This document shows positions 16,710 to 24,601 of a stretch of 33,908 nucleotides of DNA, piece by piece (the stretch's first letter is position 1; the number at the start of each line of letters is the position of its first letter). This DNA comes from Natrialba taiwanensis DSM 12281 (lineage in GTDB: Archaea > Halobacteriota > Halobacteria > Halobacteriales > Natrialbaceae). The notes beneath the pieces are model-generated. The model searched no databases. It was not told the DNA's origin and saw only the letters and a program-made list of their open reading frames with translations. A program made the translations under genes and the position numbers. The stretch is from NCBI RefSeq assembly GCF_000337595.1, contig NZ_AOIL01000052.1, forward strand, positions 1-33,908, written 5' to 3'.

Positions 16710-17660
16710 ATGGACGACGCCACGTACCTCCTCCACCGGCTTGGAACGTCGATCATCGTCCTCCTCGGCGTTTCGGTCGTCACCTACGGGCTGCTCTTTC
16801 TCACGCCCGGCGATCCAGCCGAGGTGATCCTTACCCAGCAACTCGACCGCCAGCCCTCCGCGGCCGAAATCGAGTCGTTTCGGGCGACCCACGGCATGGA
16901 CGACCCGATTCCGGTCCAATACGTGAACTGGGTAACCGACGTACTCCGGGGCGATCTGGGCACCTCCTACTACAGCGATACGGCGGTGTCGACGCTCATC
17001 GTCGACGCGCTCCCGCTGACGATCGAACTCGCCGTCGCCTCGCTGCTCGTCGCGCTCGCGATTGCGATCCCGACCGGCGTCTTGAGCGCCGTCCACCGCG
17101 GCTCGGCGATCGACTACGCGAGTCAGCTCGGCGCGCTGGTCGGCGTCTCGATGCCGAACTTCTGGCTCGGCTATCTACTCATCCTCGTGTTCGCGTTGAC
17201 CCTTGGGTTCCTCCCGGTCGCAGGCGCAGGCAGTTACGGCCAGCTCGTCCTGCCCGCGATCACGCTCGGTACCGGGATGGCCGCCGTGCTGACGCGACTC
17301 ATCAGGAGTTCGATGCTCGAGGTGCTGGATGAGGCGTACGTCGATACCGCACGCTCGAAAGGGCTGCGCAAGCGGATCGTCCTCTACAAGCACGCGCTGC
17401 GGAACGCGCTCGTTCCCGTGGTGACGATTCTCGGTGTCCAACTCGGATCGCTTCTCAACGGGGCCGTCGTCGTCGAAATCGTTTTCCAGCGGCCGGGACT
17501 CGGAATGTTACTCGTCGACGCGGTGTTCGAACGAAACTATCCGGTCGTGCAGGGGATCACGCTCGTCACGGCGGGTATCTTCGTCGGAACAAACGTGCTC
17601 GTCGACCTCAGCTACCGGTACCTCGATCCGCGGGTGGAACTGGGAGGTGAGACGGCGTGA
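16710..17660 (+). CDS. ABC transporter permease (DppB/NikB type)
   Basis: The 316-residue protein has six hydrophobic segments and the BPD_transp_1 loop EAYVDTARSKGLRKRIVLYK followed by HALRNALVPVVT, which docks on the ATPase. The N-terminal helix (LLHRLGTSIIVLLGVSVVTYG) and the GDPAEVIL periplasmic region are typical of the first permease of peptide/nickel importers. It starts 1 bp after the binding-protein stop, and its own stop overlaps the next start (GTGA). Confidence 0.92.
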   Translation: MDDATYLLHRLGTSIIVLLGVSVVTYGLLFLTPGDPAEVILTQQLDRQPSAAEIESFRATHGMDDPIPVQYVNWVTDVLRGDLGTSYYSDTAVSTLIVDALPLTIELAVASLLVALAIAIPTGVLSAVHRGSAIDYASQLGALVGVSMPNFWLGYLLILVFALTLGFLPVAGAGSYGQLVLPAITLGTGMAAVLTRLIRSSMLEVLDEAYVDTARSKGLRKRIVLYKHALRNALVPVVTILGVQLGSLLNGAVVVEIVFQRPGLGMLLVDAVFERNYPVVQGITLVTAGIFVGTNVLVDLSYRYLDPRVELGGETA

Positions 17661-18574
17661 GCGGCGTGAGCGGCGTGCTCGGGTCGGTCGGAACCACCGT
17701 TCGCCGTCGTTACCGGGCCCTCCGAACCTCCCGCAAGGTGGCTGCGTTCTGTGCGAATCCGCTCAACGTTGTCGGGCTCGCACTCGTCGTCGCGATCGCG
17801 GTCGCCGCGGCCGTCGGCCCGTTCATCGCACCGTACGACCCGACGACACAGCAGCTGACGAACAGGCTACAGCATCCTTCGCTGGCGCACCCGCTCGGAA
17901 CCGACCAGCTCGGCCGGGACGTGCTCTCGCGACTCCTCCACGGTGCGCGGCTCTCGCTCAGTATCGCCGTCGCCGTCACCGGAATCAGACTGACTCTTGG
18001 GACGACGATCGGCCTGCTCGCGGGCTACGCCGGCGGCTGGACCGACGAGTTCTTGATGCGACTGGTGGACGTGCAACTCGCGTTTCCGGGACTCGTTCTC
18101 GCGCTCGTAATCGCCGGGATTCTCGGTCCGAGCCTGCGGAACGTGATGCTCGCACTCGCGCTCGTAGGATGGGCGTCCTACGCTCGTCTCGTTCGCGGAA
18201 CCGTCCTCACGACGAAAGAGCGCAACTTCGTCCGAGCGGCGCGGCTGCTGAACGTCTCCCGGTTTCGGATCGCGACGCGACACCTCCTCCCGACCGTCGC
18301 CGGTCCCGTCGTCGTCCTCGCGACGCTGAACATGGGAACGGTCATCCTCGGCACCGCCGGCCTCTCGTTCATCGGCCTCGGCGCACAGCCGCCGACCGCC
18401 GAGTGGGGGACGATGCTTTCGGACGGCCGTCACCACCTCCGGAGCGCCTGGTGGATCGCGAACGTTCCCGGCGTCGCGATCATGCTCACCGTGCTCGGAT
18501 TCACCCTCCTCGGCGACGGCCTTCGGGACGTGCTTGATCCGAAACGCGATGCAACGATCGAAAAACTATCCTGA
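17657..18574 (+). CDS. ABC transporter permease (DppC/NikC type)
   Basis: The 305-residue permease starts at GTG 17657, overlapping the upstream TGA. A second in-frame GTG at 17666 lies in a small repeat (GCGTGAGCG), so the exact start is uncertain. It has six hydrophobic segments, the DppC signature HPLGTDQLGRDVLSRLLHGA, and the ATPase-docking loop ERNFVRAARLLNVSRFRIAT. It pairs with the preceding permease to form the channel. The ATPase gene starts 2 bp after its stop. Confidence 0.92.
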   Translation: MSGVSGVLGSVGTTVRRRYRALRTSRKVAAFCANPLNVVGLALVVAIAVAAAVGPFIAPYDPTTQQLTNRLQHPSLAHPLGTDQLGRDVLSRLLHGARLSLSIAVAVTGIRLTLGTTIGLLAGYAGGWTDEFLMRLVDVQLAFPGLVLALVIAGILGPSLRNVMLALALVGWASYARLVRGTVLTTKERNFVRAARLLNVSRFRIATRHLLPTVAGPVVVLATLNMGTVILGTAGLSFIGLGAQPPTAEWGTMLSDGRHHLRSAWWIANVPGVAIMLTVLGFTLLGDGLRDVLDPKRDATIEKLS

Positions 18575-18576
18575 TC

Positions 18577-20739
18577 ATGCAACAACCGAGAAAGACCGCG
18601 TCGGAGTCGACGCATTCGACGCCCGCGTTCGATACCGACGACACAACCCACACTGCCTGTACAGCCGAGTCGACAACCGATCTCCTCACCGTCGAGGGCC
18701 TCCGGGTCCAGTTTCCGTCCCCCGACGAACCCGTTCGGGCCGTCGATGGCGTCTCCTTCGGCATTGCCGACGGCGAAATCGTCGGCCTTGTCGGCGAAAG
18801 CGGCTGTGGCAAGTCCGTCACCGCTCGTTCGATCATCGGACTCGACCCACCGGAGGCGGCCGTCCGCGGCTCCATCGAACTCGACGGTACTGACGTGACC
18901 GCCGCGAGCGAGCGACAGCTCCGCCGACTCCGCGGAGATACCGTTTCGATGGTGTTCCAGAACTCGATGGAGACGCTCAACCCCGTCCTCGATATCGGTG
19001 AACAGATCGCCGAATCGACCAAGGTCCACGACCACCCCGACTCACAGCGTCTGCTCGATTACCTTCACGCACCCCTGTTCAGCAGCCGCGCCGACTGGCA
19101 CGAGCGCCGCGAACACGCGGCCGATCTCCTGGATCAGGTCGGCATCGCCAGCCCCGAAGAGCGCGTCGACGACTATCCGCACGAACTCTCCGGCGGCCAG
19201 ATCCAGCGCGTCGCGATCGCACTCGCACTCGCATCGGACCCCGACTTGCTCATCGCCGACGAACCCACGACCGCGGTCGATGCAACCACGCAGGCACAAC
19301 TTCTCGATCGATTTCGCCACCTCAACGACACCCGCGGGATGGCACTGCTCCTGATCACGCACGATCTCAGCGTCGTCGCCGAACTCTGTGACCGAGTCGT
19401 CGTCATGTATGCAGGGCAGGTAGTCGAAACCGGACCCGCAGGACGCGTTCTCCGCGATCCGAGCCATCCCTATACCCGGGCGTTGCTCGACTGTCTCCCA
19501 CAGCGCGTCGACCGCAACGAACGGTTGCCGACGATCGAGGGAGCAGTCCCCGACCCGACCGACGACCGTTCCGGATGTCCGTTCGCGCCGCGGTGTGAAC
19601 GTGCGACCGACGACTGCCGACACGGCGACGTACCGACGATCGATCTCGGAGACGGCCGCGGCACTGCGACTTGTTACGATGTCGACGATAGCCGGCCAGC
19701 GGCCCCCTACAACCGACCCGGGATCACCGTCACCGCCGCTTCGGACGAGTCCGATCCGACTCGAGAACCGACGCCCGCCGCCGAAACGCCCGCCGCCGAA
19801 ACGCCGAGTTCAGAATCGACGGCGCGCTCGTCGACAAGAGAGAAAACGCGACCGGAATCGACGGCCGACGGCGACCGGGAGCCGCTCGTCGAACTCGAGG
19901 GCGTCACGAAGCAGTACGCGACGGCGAACGGGCTCATCGATCGCCTGTTCGGAGCCACCGCTACGCGACGTGCAGTCGCCGATGTCGACCTCGAGATACG
20001 CGCGGGAGAGACGCTCGGCCTCGTCGGCGAAACCGGCTGCGGGAAAACGACGCTCGCCGAACTCGTCACCGGGCTGGAGACGCCGACGGCCGGCGAGATT
20101 CGGTTCGGCGGGGACCCAGTAGGGGGCGTCGAGAGCCGCTCGGCCGAGACGCTCGCCGATGTCGGCGTCGTGTTTCAGAACCCGCGGTCGAGTCTCAACC
20201 CGCGACTGACCGTCGAGCAACTCGTCGCCGAACCGTTGCGCAGTCGGGGATGGTCGACGGACCGTCGCAGAGAGCGCGTCCGGACAGTTCTCGATCGGGT
20301 CGGGCTCTCGGAGCATCGCGCAAGGAGCTATCCGCACGAACTCTCCGGCGGACAGGTCCAACGCGTTGCGATCGCACGTGCGATCACTCCCGATCCGACG
20401 CTGGTCGTCCTTGACGAACCGGTTTCCGCACTCGACGTGTCCATTCAGGCCCGCATCCTCAACCTCCTCTCGAAACTGCAAGCCGAGTTCGGACTGACAT
20501 ACCTATTGATCTCCCACGACCTGGCCGTCGTCGAACACGTCGTGGATCGCGTCGCGGTAATGTCCCGCGGCGAATTGGTGGAGATCGGCCCCGTCGACCG
20601 GGGGTTCGATCAGCCGACACACCCGTACACGAAGACATTGCTCGCCTCGATTCCATCGCTTTCGCCCGAGGAGACAGCCGGTGTCAGACCGTCCGCGTCC
20701 GACGGCGTCAGTAGCTCTCTCGACCGACCGACGCGGTAG
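18577..20739 (+). CDS. Fused double-ATPase of peptide/nickel-type ABC importer
   Basis: This 720-residue protein joins the two ATPases (DppD- and DppF-like) that are usually separate. Domain 1 has Walker A GESGCGKS (73-80), signature LSGGQ (204-208), Walker B LLIADEP (224-230) and His262, then the OppD/DppD C-terminal element with Cys334, 340, 347 and 366 (CPFAPRC type). A Pro/Ser/Thr/Glu linker of about 60 residues with an AAETP repeat follows. Domain 2 has GETGCGKT (484-491), LSGGQ (589-593), LVVLDEP and SHD. The N-terminal ~35 residues are a polar extension. Both sites look catalytically intact, so one polypeptide could power the importer encoded upstream. Confidence 0.93.
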   Translation: MQQPRKTASESTHSTPAFDTDDTTHTACTAESTTDLLTVEGLRVQFPSPDEPVRAVDGVSFGIADGEIVGLVGESGCGKSVTARSIIGLDPPEAAVRGSIELDGTDVTAASERQLRRLRGDTVSMVFQNSMETLNPVLDIGEQIAESTKVHDHPDSQRLLDYLHAPLFSSRADWHERREHAADLLDQVGIASPEERVDDYPHELSGGQIQRVAIALALASDPDLLIADEPTTAVDATTQAQLLDRFRHLNDTRGMALLLITHDLSVVAELCDRVVVMYAGQVVETGPAGRVLRDPSHPYTRALLDCLPQRVDRNERLPTIEGAVPDPTDDRSGCPFAPRCERATDDCRHGDVPTIDLGDGRGTATCYDVDDSRPAAPYNRPGITVTAASDESDPTREPTPAAETPAAETPSSESTARSSTREKTRPESTADGDREPLVELEGVTKQYATANGLIDRLFGATATRRAVADVDLEIRAGETLGLVGETGCGKTTLAELVTGLETPTAGEIRFGGDPVGGVESRSAETLADVGVVFQNPRSSLNPRLTVEQLVAEPLRSRGWSTDRRRERVRTVLDRVGLSEHRARSYPHELSGGQVQRVAIARAITPDPTLVVLDEPVSALDVSIQARILNLLSKLQAEFGLTYLLISHDLAVVEHVVDRVAVMSRGELVEIGPVDRGFDQPTHPYTKTLLASIPSLSPEETAGVRPSASDGVSSSLDRPTR

Positions 20740-20798
20740 TTTTTGCCACCCGTGTCGACAACGGAAGGGTTTACCTGCTCCGCCCGATTGTCTCGCGC

Positions 20799-22385
20799 AT
20801 GAACGTGCTCGTCACGGACCCCATCGCGGATGCGGGTCTTGACGTACTCAGAGACGCCGGCCACGAGGTCGAAACGGGCTACGAACTCGAGGGCGAGTCC
20901 CTTCTCGAAGCGGTCTCGAACGCCAACGGACTCATCGTTCGCTCCGGGACCGAGGTGACCGAAGAGGTCCTCGACGCAAACGACGACCTCGTCATCGTCG
21001 GCCGCGCCGGCATCGGCGTCGACAACATCGACATCGACGCCGCAACCGACCACGGCGTCATCGTCGCAAACGCACCGGAAGGCAACGTTCGCGCCGCCGC
21101 AGAGCACACCGTCGCCATGACCTTCGCCGCCGCCCGCTCGATCCCCCAGGCCCACATCCGCCTCACGGACGGCGAGTGGGCAAAAAGCGAGTACCTCGGC
21201 GCCGAACTCGACGGCAAAACCCTCGGCGTCGTCGGCCTCGGCCGCGTCGGTCAGGAAGTCGCCAAAAAACTCGACTCGCTCGGCATGGACATCGTCGCCT
21301 TCGACCCCTACATCTCCGAGGAACGCGCCGACCGCCTCGGCGCCGAACTCGTCGAGTTCGAAGACTGCCTCGAGCGCGCCGACTTCCTCACCATCCACAC
21401 GCCGCTGACCCCCGAAACCGAAGGCATGATCGGCGAGGCTGAACTCGATCTGCTCGACGGCGGGTACGTCATCAACGTCGGCCGCGGCGGCATCATCCAG
21501 GAGGACGCACTCGCCGCGAAGGTCGAAGACGGAACGCTCGCCGGAGCAGCGCTTGACGTGTTCGCGGAGGAACCGCTGCCCGCCGAGTCGCCGCTGCTCG
21601 AACACGACGACGTTATCGTCACGCCCCACCTGGGTGCTTCGACCGAGGCCGCCCAGGAGAACGTCGCGACCTCGACGGCCGAACAGGTCAACGCAGCCCT
21701 CTCCGAGGAGCCGGTCGCGAACGCGCTCAACGCCCCTTCGATCGACGAGAGCGCGTTCCCCCGCGTCGAACCGTACATCGAAATCGCTGAGACCGCCGGC
21801 AAGGTCGCCGCCCAGTTGCTCGACGGCCGCATCGAAACCGTCGAAGTCACCTACGAGGGCGAGATCACCGACGAGGACATCGAGTTCGTCACGGCGTCGG
21901 CGCTGAAGGGCGTCTTCGAACCGCTCGAGTGGCAGGTCAACGCGGTTAACGCGCCCCAGGTCGCCGAGGATCGCGGCGTCGACGTAACCGAATCGAAAAC
22001 CCACCAGGCCGCGGACTTCCAGAGCTTGATCTCCGTAACGGTCGGTAACGACGAGGACGAAATCTCCGTCGACGGAACGCTCTTCGCCGGCGACGACCCG
22101 CGGATCGTCCGCGTCGACGGCTACCGGGTCGACGCCATCCCGCACGGAAAGATGGTCGTCACGCGCAACACGGACGAACCGGGCGTTATCGGCCTAATCG
22201 GTTCCGTCATGGGCAAACACGGGGTCAACATCGCCGGCATGTTCAACGCCCGCGAAGCCCACGGCAGCGAGGCCCTGACGGTGTACAACGTCGACAGCCA
22301 GGTTCCCGACGCGGCGAAGGACGAACTCAACGAGGATGGGCGAATCATCGGCGTCGACTACATTACGCTGAACGGCCAGAACTGA
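20799..22385 (+). CDS. serA: D-3-phosphoglycerate dehydrogenase
   Basis: The 528-residue long-form (type I) enzyme catalyses the first step of serine synthesis, oxidising 3-phosphoglycerate with NAD+. Features are the NAD-binding GLGRVG (146-151) followed by Asp169, the catalytic Arg229 (NVGRGG) and His277 (TPHLGAST) with a Glu near 258, an intervening domain (~310-450), and a C-terminal ACT domain (TRNTDEPGVIGLIGSVMGKH, then GVNIAGM) expected to bind serine as a feedback inhibitor. GGTTTACC about 27 bp before the ATG may be the TATA element of a leaderless transcript. A run of T after the ABC gene stop separates it from that operon. Confidence 0.95.
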   Translation: MNVLVTDPIADAGLDVLRDAGHEVETGYELEGESLLEAVSNANGLIVRSGTEVTEEVLDANDDLVIVGRAGIGVDNIDIDAATDHGVIVANAPEGNVRAAAEHTVAMTFAAARSIPQAHIRLTDGEWAKSEYLGAELDGKTLGVVGLGRVGQEVAKKLDSLGMDIVAFDPYISEERADRLGAELVEFEDCLERADFLTIHTPLTPETEGMIGEAELDLLDGGYVINVGRGGIIQEDALAAKVEDGTLAGAALDVFAEEPLPAESPLLEHDDVIVTPHLGASTEAAQENVATSTAEQVNAALSEEPVANALNAPSIDESAFPRVEPYIEIAETAGKVAAQLLDGRIETVEVTYEGEITDEDIEFVTASALKGVFEPLEWQVNAVNAPQVAEDRGVDVTESKTHQAADFQSLISVTVGNDEDEISVDGTLFAGDDPRIVRVDGYRVDAIPHGKMVVTRNTDEPGVIGLIGSVMGKHGVNIAGMFNAREAHGSEALTVYNVDSQVPDAAKDELNEDGRIIGVDYITLNGQN

Positions 22386-22414
22386 GCCTGACGCTGAGCG
22401 GCCAGATCTAAGCC
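22365..22414 (+). repeat. Tandem duplication spanning the serA stop codon
   Basis: 22365-22388 (the last codons and TGA of serA) and 22391-22414 match at 20 of 24 positions, with a 2-bp spacer. The second copy keeps a stop-like TAA. It looks like an old slippage or unequal-crossover duplication of the gene end. Confidence 0.6.
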
Positions 22415-22473
22415 GCGTTACACTCGATAGCCGGCGTTTGTATTCGAATCGCTGCTCCGTCGATCGTTGAACG

Positions 22474-23430
22474 TTATTCTGACTGCGTTTCCTGGTCCTG
22501 GTCCTGATCCTGTTTCGCCGACGGCGACTGCTCCGGCGTCTCCGGCGGTTCCGGTGCCGACCCCGTGATCGTCACCGTCCGCCCCTCGACGCTGCTCTCG
22601 TGAACGTCGCTCGTAATTCCCTCGAGTTCAGCCACGACCTCGTCGGTCAGGTCGGTGTCCGGCTCGAGGATGAAGACCCAGGTCATGGTATCCGCCATCG
22701 GCGTCTCGCTGGAGACGCCCCAGATGTATATTTCGTCGAGCGTGACTGCATCGCCCGCTGGAGCGTTGTATTCGCCGGTAACGGTCGTCTCGTGTGGAAG
22801 TTGTCTGAAGAGGTGCGTGAACTCCTGGTCGACATCTTCGAGGCGGTCGTGCTCGCCGTTGTGGGCGTCGATCCGCTCCTCGTAATCCGGCCCGACGACG
22901 ATGGTCTCGTTGCTCACCGCGATGTCGCGCCGTCCCGACGAGTTCGGAATCGCGCCGTCGATGACGGCGAAGTCCGCGTACTCCTCGACGAACTCGTACT
23001 CGTCGTCGCCCTCGACGCCGTCGACGATGGCCTGCTTGTCGAACGAGCCGAAGAAGACCTGCGTGAGCGACTGGATCAGGTGTGCATCGACGGTGTCGGC
23101 GGAGACGCCGAAGTAGTCCGGGAAGACGGAGGAGAAATCAGTGTCCTCGGGGAACGATTCGGTGTAGTCGAAGCGCCGGTTACCGCCGTTGAACGGGTCT
23201 GCGTCGGTCAGCCACGTTCGGAAGGCGGCGGCCTCGTCCCAATTAGCGTCGATGTCGCGGTCTGGGATGTCCCGGTCGAGGCCGTCCTGTTCGCCGTTGC
23301 CGTCAGTACTGTTCCCGTCATCTTGATTGTCGTTTCCGGTATCGTCGGAGTCGTTACTGCCCATACAGCCCGCCAGTCCGACTGCGAGAAGCCCGATGAC
23401 GCCGCGGCGCGTGACCGTTGAAGATGCCAT
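22474..23430 (-). CDS. Tat lipoprotein, unknown function
   Basis: It encodes 318 residues from ATG 23430; a start six codons upstream is possible but would push the signal inward. The N terminus has TRRGVIGLLAVGLAGCMG, a twin-arginine signal with lipobox Cys. Residues ~25-60 are an Asn/Asp/Gly-rich acidic spacer. The folded part is acidic and carries no motif I recognise, and the last ~25 residues are a Pro/Gln/Asp tail ending in an alternating QDQDQDQ tract. It converges on serA. The product should be surface-anchored, and its role is unknown. Confidence 0.8.
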   Translation of the reverse strand: MASSTVTRRGVIGLLAVGLAGCMGSNDSDDTGNDNQDDGNSTDGNGEQDGLDRDIPDRDIDANWDEAAAFRTWLTDADPFNGGNRRFDYTESFPEDTDFSSVFPDYFGVSADTVDAHLIQSLTQVFFGSFDKQAIVDGVEGDDEYEFVEEYADFAVIDGAIPNSSGRRDIAVSNETIVVGPDYEERIDAHNGEHDRLEDVDQEFTHLFRQLPHETTVTGEYNAPAGDAVTLDEIYIWGVSSETPMADTMTWVFILEPDTDLTDEVVAELEGITSDVHESSVEGRTVTITGSAPEPPETPEQSPSAKQDQDQDQETQSE

Positions 23431-23548
23431 GTCTCTGGTAGGCGTCAATTACGGGCAGACGGATAATGACTCGTGACTGTCTATCCGCGTGAGAACGTCC
23501 GTAATGTTAAGGTGTCTCGTAGCGCTGCAGGCGCTGGTGGGGCGCGAA

Positions 23549-23577
23549 CGCGGACCGCACATCGGGCGCAGTCCGCG
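23549..23577. other. Strong GC-rich hairpin
   Basis: CGCGGAC (23549-23555) pairs with GTCCGCG (23571-23577), and GCAC/GCGC inside the loop can pair further. It lies in the 5' region of the minus-strand lipoprotein gene and 60 bp before the candidate RNA gene. It could be a leader hairpin or a separate terminator-like structure. Confidence 0.4.
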
Positions 23578-23608
23578 CCGAGCGACGTTCCGAGCGGGTA
23601 ACAGTAGG

Positions 23609-23614
23609 TATAAG
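23609..23614 (+). promoter_or_regulatory. TATA box of the candidate ncRNA
   Basis: TATAAG within GGTATAAGCC lies 25-30 bp upstream of the first paired base of the cloverleaf-like structure at 23639, the spacing expected for an archaeal transcription start there. Confidence 0.55.
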
Positions 23615-23638
23615 CCGCTATAGATCAACAATTAGACC

Positions 23639-23717
23639 GGAAGCCACACTCCGGAGTGGGGACAACCGCGCAAGCGGAAATGTCCCGGGTGCTAGGCCCA
23701 CCCGAGACGTGGCTTCC
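23639..23717 (+). ncRNA. Candidate structured RNA with cloverleaf-like fold
   Basis: A compact four-helix design can be read. H1 is GGAAGCCAC (23639-23647) with GTGGCTTCC (23709-23717), 9 bp. H2 is ACT/AGT around CCGG, inside the palindrome ACTCCGGAGT. H3 is GGGACA (23659-23664) with TGTCCC (23681-23686), capped by CCGC-GCAA-GCGG, a GNRA tetraloop. H4 is GGGTG (23687-23691) with CACCC (23699-23703), with a 7-nt loop. Five bases (GAGAC) then return to H1. It resembles a tRNA in outline but lacks the canonical T loop, anticodon arm and invariant bases. A TATA box sits at the right distance. The H1 3' strand can alternatively pair with GAAGCCA at 23734-23740, as in a switching leader. I do not recognise it as RNase P, SRP or a known riboswitch; an H/ACA guide is possible. 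Confidence 0.5.
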
Positions 23718-23763
23718 AAGTTTGCACCACTTCGAAGCCATGACCTGGTTCATTCTACCGGGA

Positions 23764-23769
23764 TATAAA
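23764..23769 (+). promoter_or_regulatory. TATA box before the small-protein pair
   Basis: TATAAA lies 22-27 bp before ATG 23791, the geometry of a leaderless transcript that starts at or next to that ATG. The box is flanked by CGGGA and TCCCG, which form a small dyad around it. Confidence 0.5.
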
Positions 23770-23790
23770 CGTCCCGACAGATTGACGAAT

Positions 23791-23889
23791 ATGCGGGAGA
23801 ATCAGTGGCATCCGCCGGGTTTGAATCTGACAAGAATAAGAGAAATACGGCCAACAGCTGCGAAGGATCGAGGTGAGTTCAATGGGTGA
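23791..23889 (+). CDS. Possible leaderless 32-residue protein or leader peptide
   Basis: ATG 23791 opens a 32-codon frame (MRENQWHPPGLNLTRIREIR then PTAAKDRGEFNG) ending TGA 23887-23889. A TATA box sits at leaderless spacing. The peptide is basic, unlike typical haloarchaeal proteins, which weakens the coding case. Its end overlaps the start of the zinc-ribbon gene by 8 bp, so translation through it could couple to or regulate that gene. Confidence 0.35.
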   Translation: MRENQWHPPGLNLTRIREIRPTAAKDRGEFNG

Positions 23890-24052
23890 TCACGATCCAC
23901 CCGATGACGGTGAGCGGCCGAACGTCCTCTCACTGTCTGCCTGTCCGGTGTGCGGCGGGTCGATCACCCGCGTAACCGTTCACAGCCCCTCCAAGGCCGT
24001 TTCGACCCCGTGTGGCTGTCAGTTTCCGCCCGCCGGTCTCGAGTTCGAGTAG
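23882..24052 (+). CDS. Small zinc-ribbon-like protein
   Basis: The 56-residue protein has two cysteine pairs, CPVCGG (21-26) and CGC (44-46), spaced to bind one zinc in a rubredoxin-like knuckle. The N terminus is acidic (MGDHDPPDDGERP) and the end is hydrophobic/acidic. A Shine-Dalgarno-like GAGGTGAG (23870-23877) precedes the ATG at proper distance, which is notable where most transcripts look leaderless and supports its being an internal cistron. Haloarchaea encode many one-domain zinc-finger proteins below 60 residues, several linked to growth or biofilm regulation, but none can be equated with this one. hisI follows 126 bp downstream. Confidence 0.7.
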   Translation: MGDHDPPDDGERPNVLSLSACPVCGGSITRVTVHSPSKAVSTPCGCQFPPAGLEFE

Positions 24053-24178
24053 CCGGTCGCATCCACAGTATCCACAGCCAGTTGGTACCGAACGGGTTCG
24101 GGTATCCAGTACTCGCGTGCACGATGTCCGATCGGTAGCGGCAAAAGACCTATCGCCCCAACGGCCAACCCATCACTT

Positions 24179-24592
24179 ATGAAGGACGATGCCGACATCG
24201 CGGTCGAGTTCGACGACGACGGACTCGTTCCCGCCGTCGCACAGGACGCCGAAACGGGCGACGTACTCATGCTCGCGTACGTCTCCCAGGAAGCGCTCGA
24301 TCGCACGCGGGAAACCGGCCGCGCACACTACTACTCGCGCAGCCGAGACGAACTCTGGGAGAAAGGGGCAACGAGCGGTCACGTCCAGACTGTACGGGAG
24401 GTACGCGTCGACTGCGACGCCGATACTCTCCTCTATCTGGTCGAGCAGGACGGCGGCGCGTGCCACACCGGCTACCGCTCGTGTTTCTACCGGACCATCG
24501 AGGGCGATGTCGTCGGCGAACGGGTGTTCGACCCGGATACCGTCTACGACGCGGACGCAGACGGCGAGGAAACGACCGAAACCGAGGGCTAA
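24179..24592 (+). CDS. hisI: Phosphoribosyl-AMP cyclohydrolase
   Basis: The 137-residue monofunctional HisI catalyses the third step of histidine synthesis, opening the adenine ring of phosphoribosyl-AMP. Diagnostic blocks are [12 protein letters not shown] (29-40), [13 protein letters not shown] (58-70), the Mg-binding VDCDAD (77-82) and the Zn-binding [12 protein letters not shown] with Cys95 and Cys102 (the third zinc Cys is Cys79). No HisE domain is fused. An acidic tail ([14 protein letters not shown]) follows the core. The next gene begins 9 bp later and is probably co-transcribed. No other his gene is in the window. Confidence 0.95.
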   Translation: MKDDADIAVEFDDDGLVPAVAQDAETGDVLMLAYVSQEALDRTRETGRAHYYSRSRDELWEKGATSGHVQTVREVRVDCDADTLLYLVEQDGGACHTGYRSCFYRTIEGDVVGERVFDPDTVYDADADGEETTETEG

Positions 24593-24601
24593 CACGGGCG
24601 A

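Noticed and set aside
20610-22145. 511-codon minus frame
   Set aside because: Antisense shadow of serA with Val/Asp-rich nonsense composition.
23639-23717. A normal tRNA gene
   Set aside because: The acceptor and T-arm-like helices exist, but the T loop, D-loop GG, anticodon loop and positions 8/14 do not fit, and five extra bases separate the last arm from the acceptor strand.
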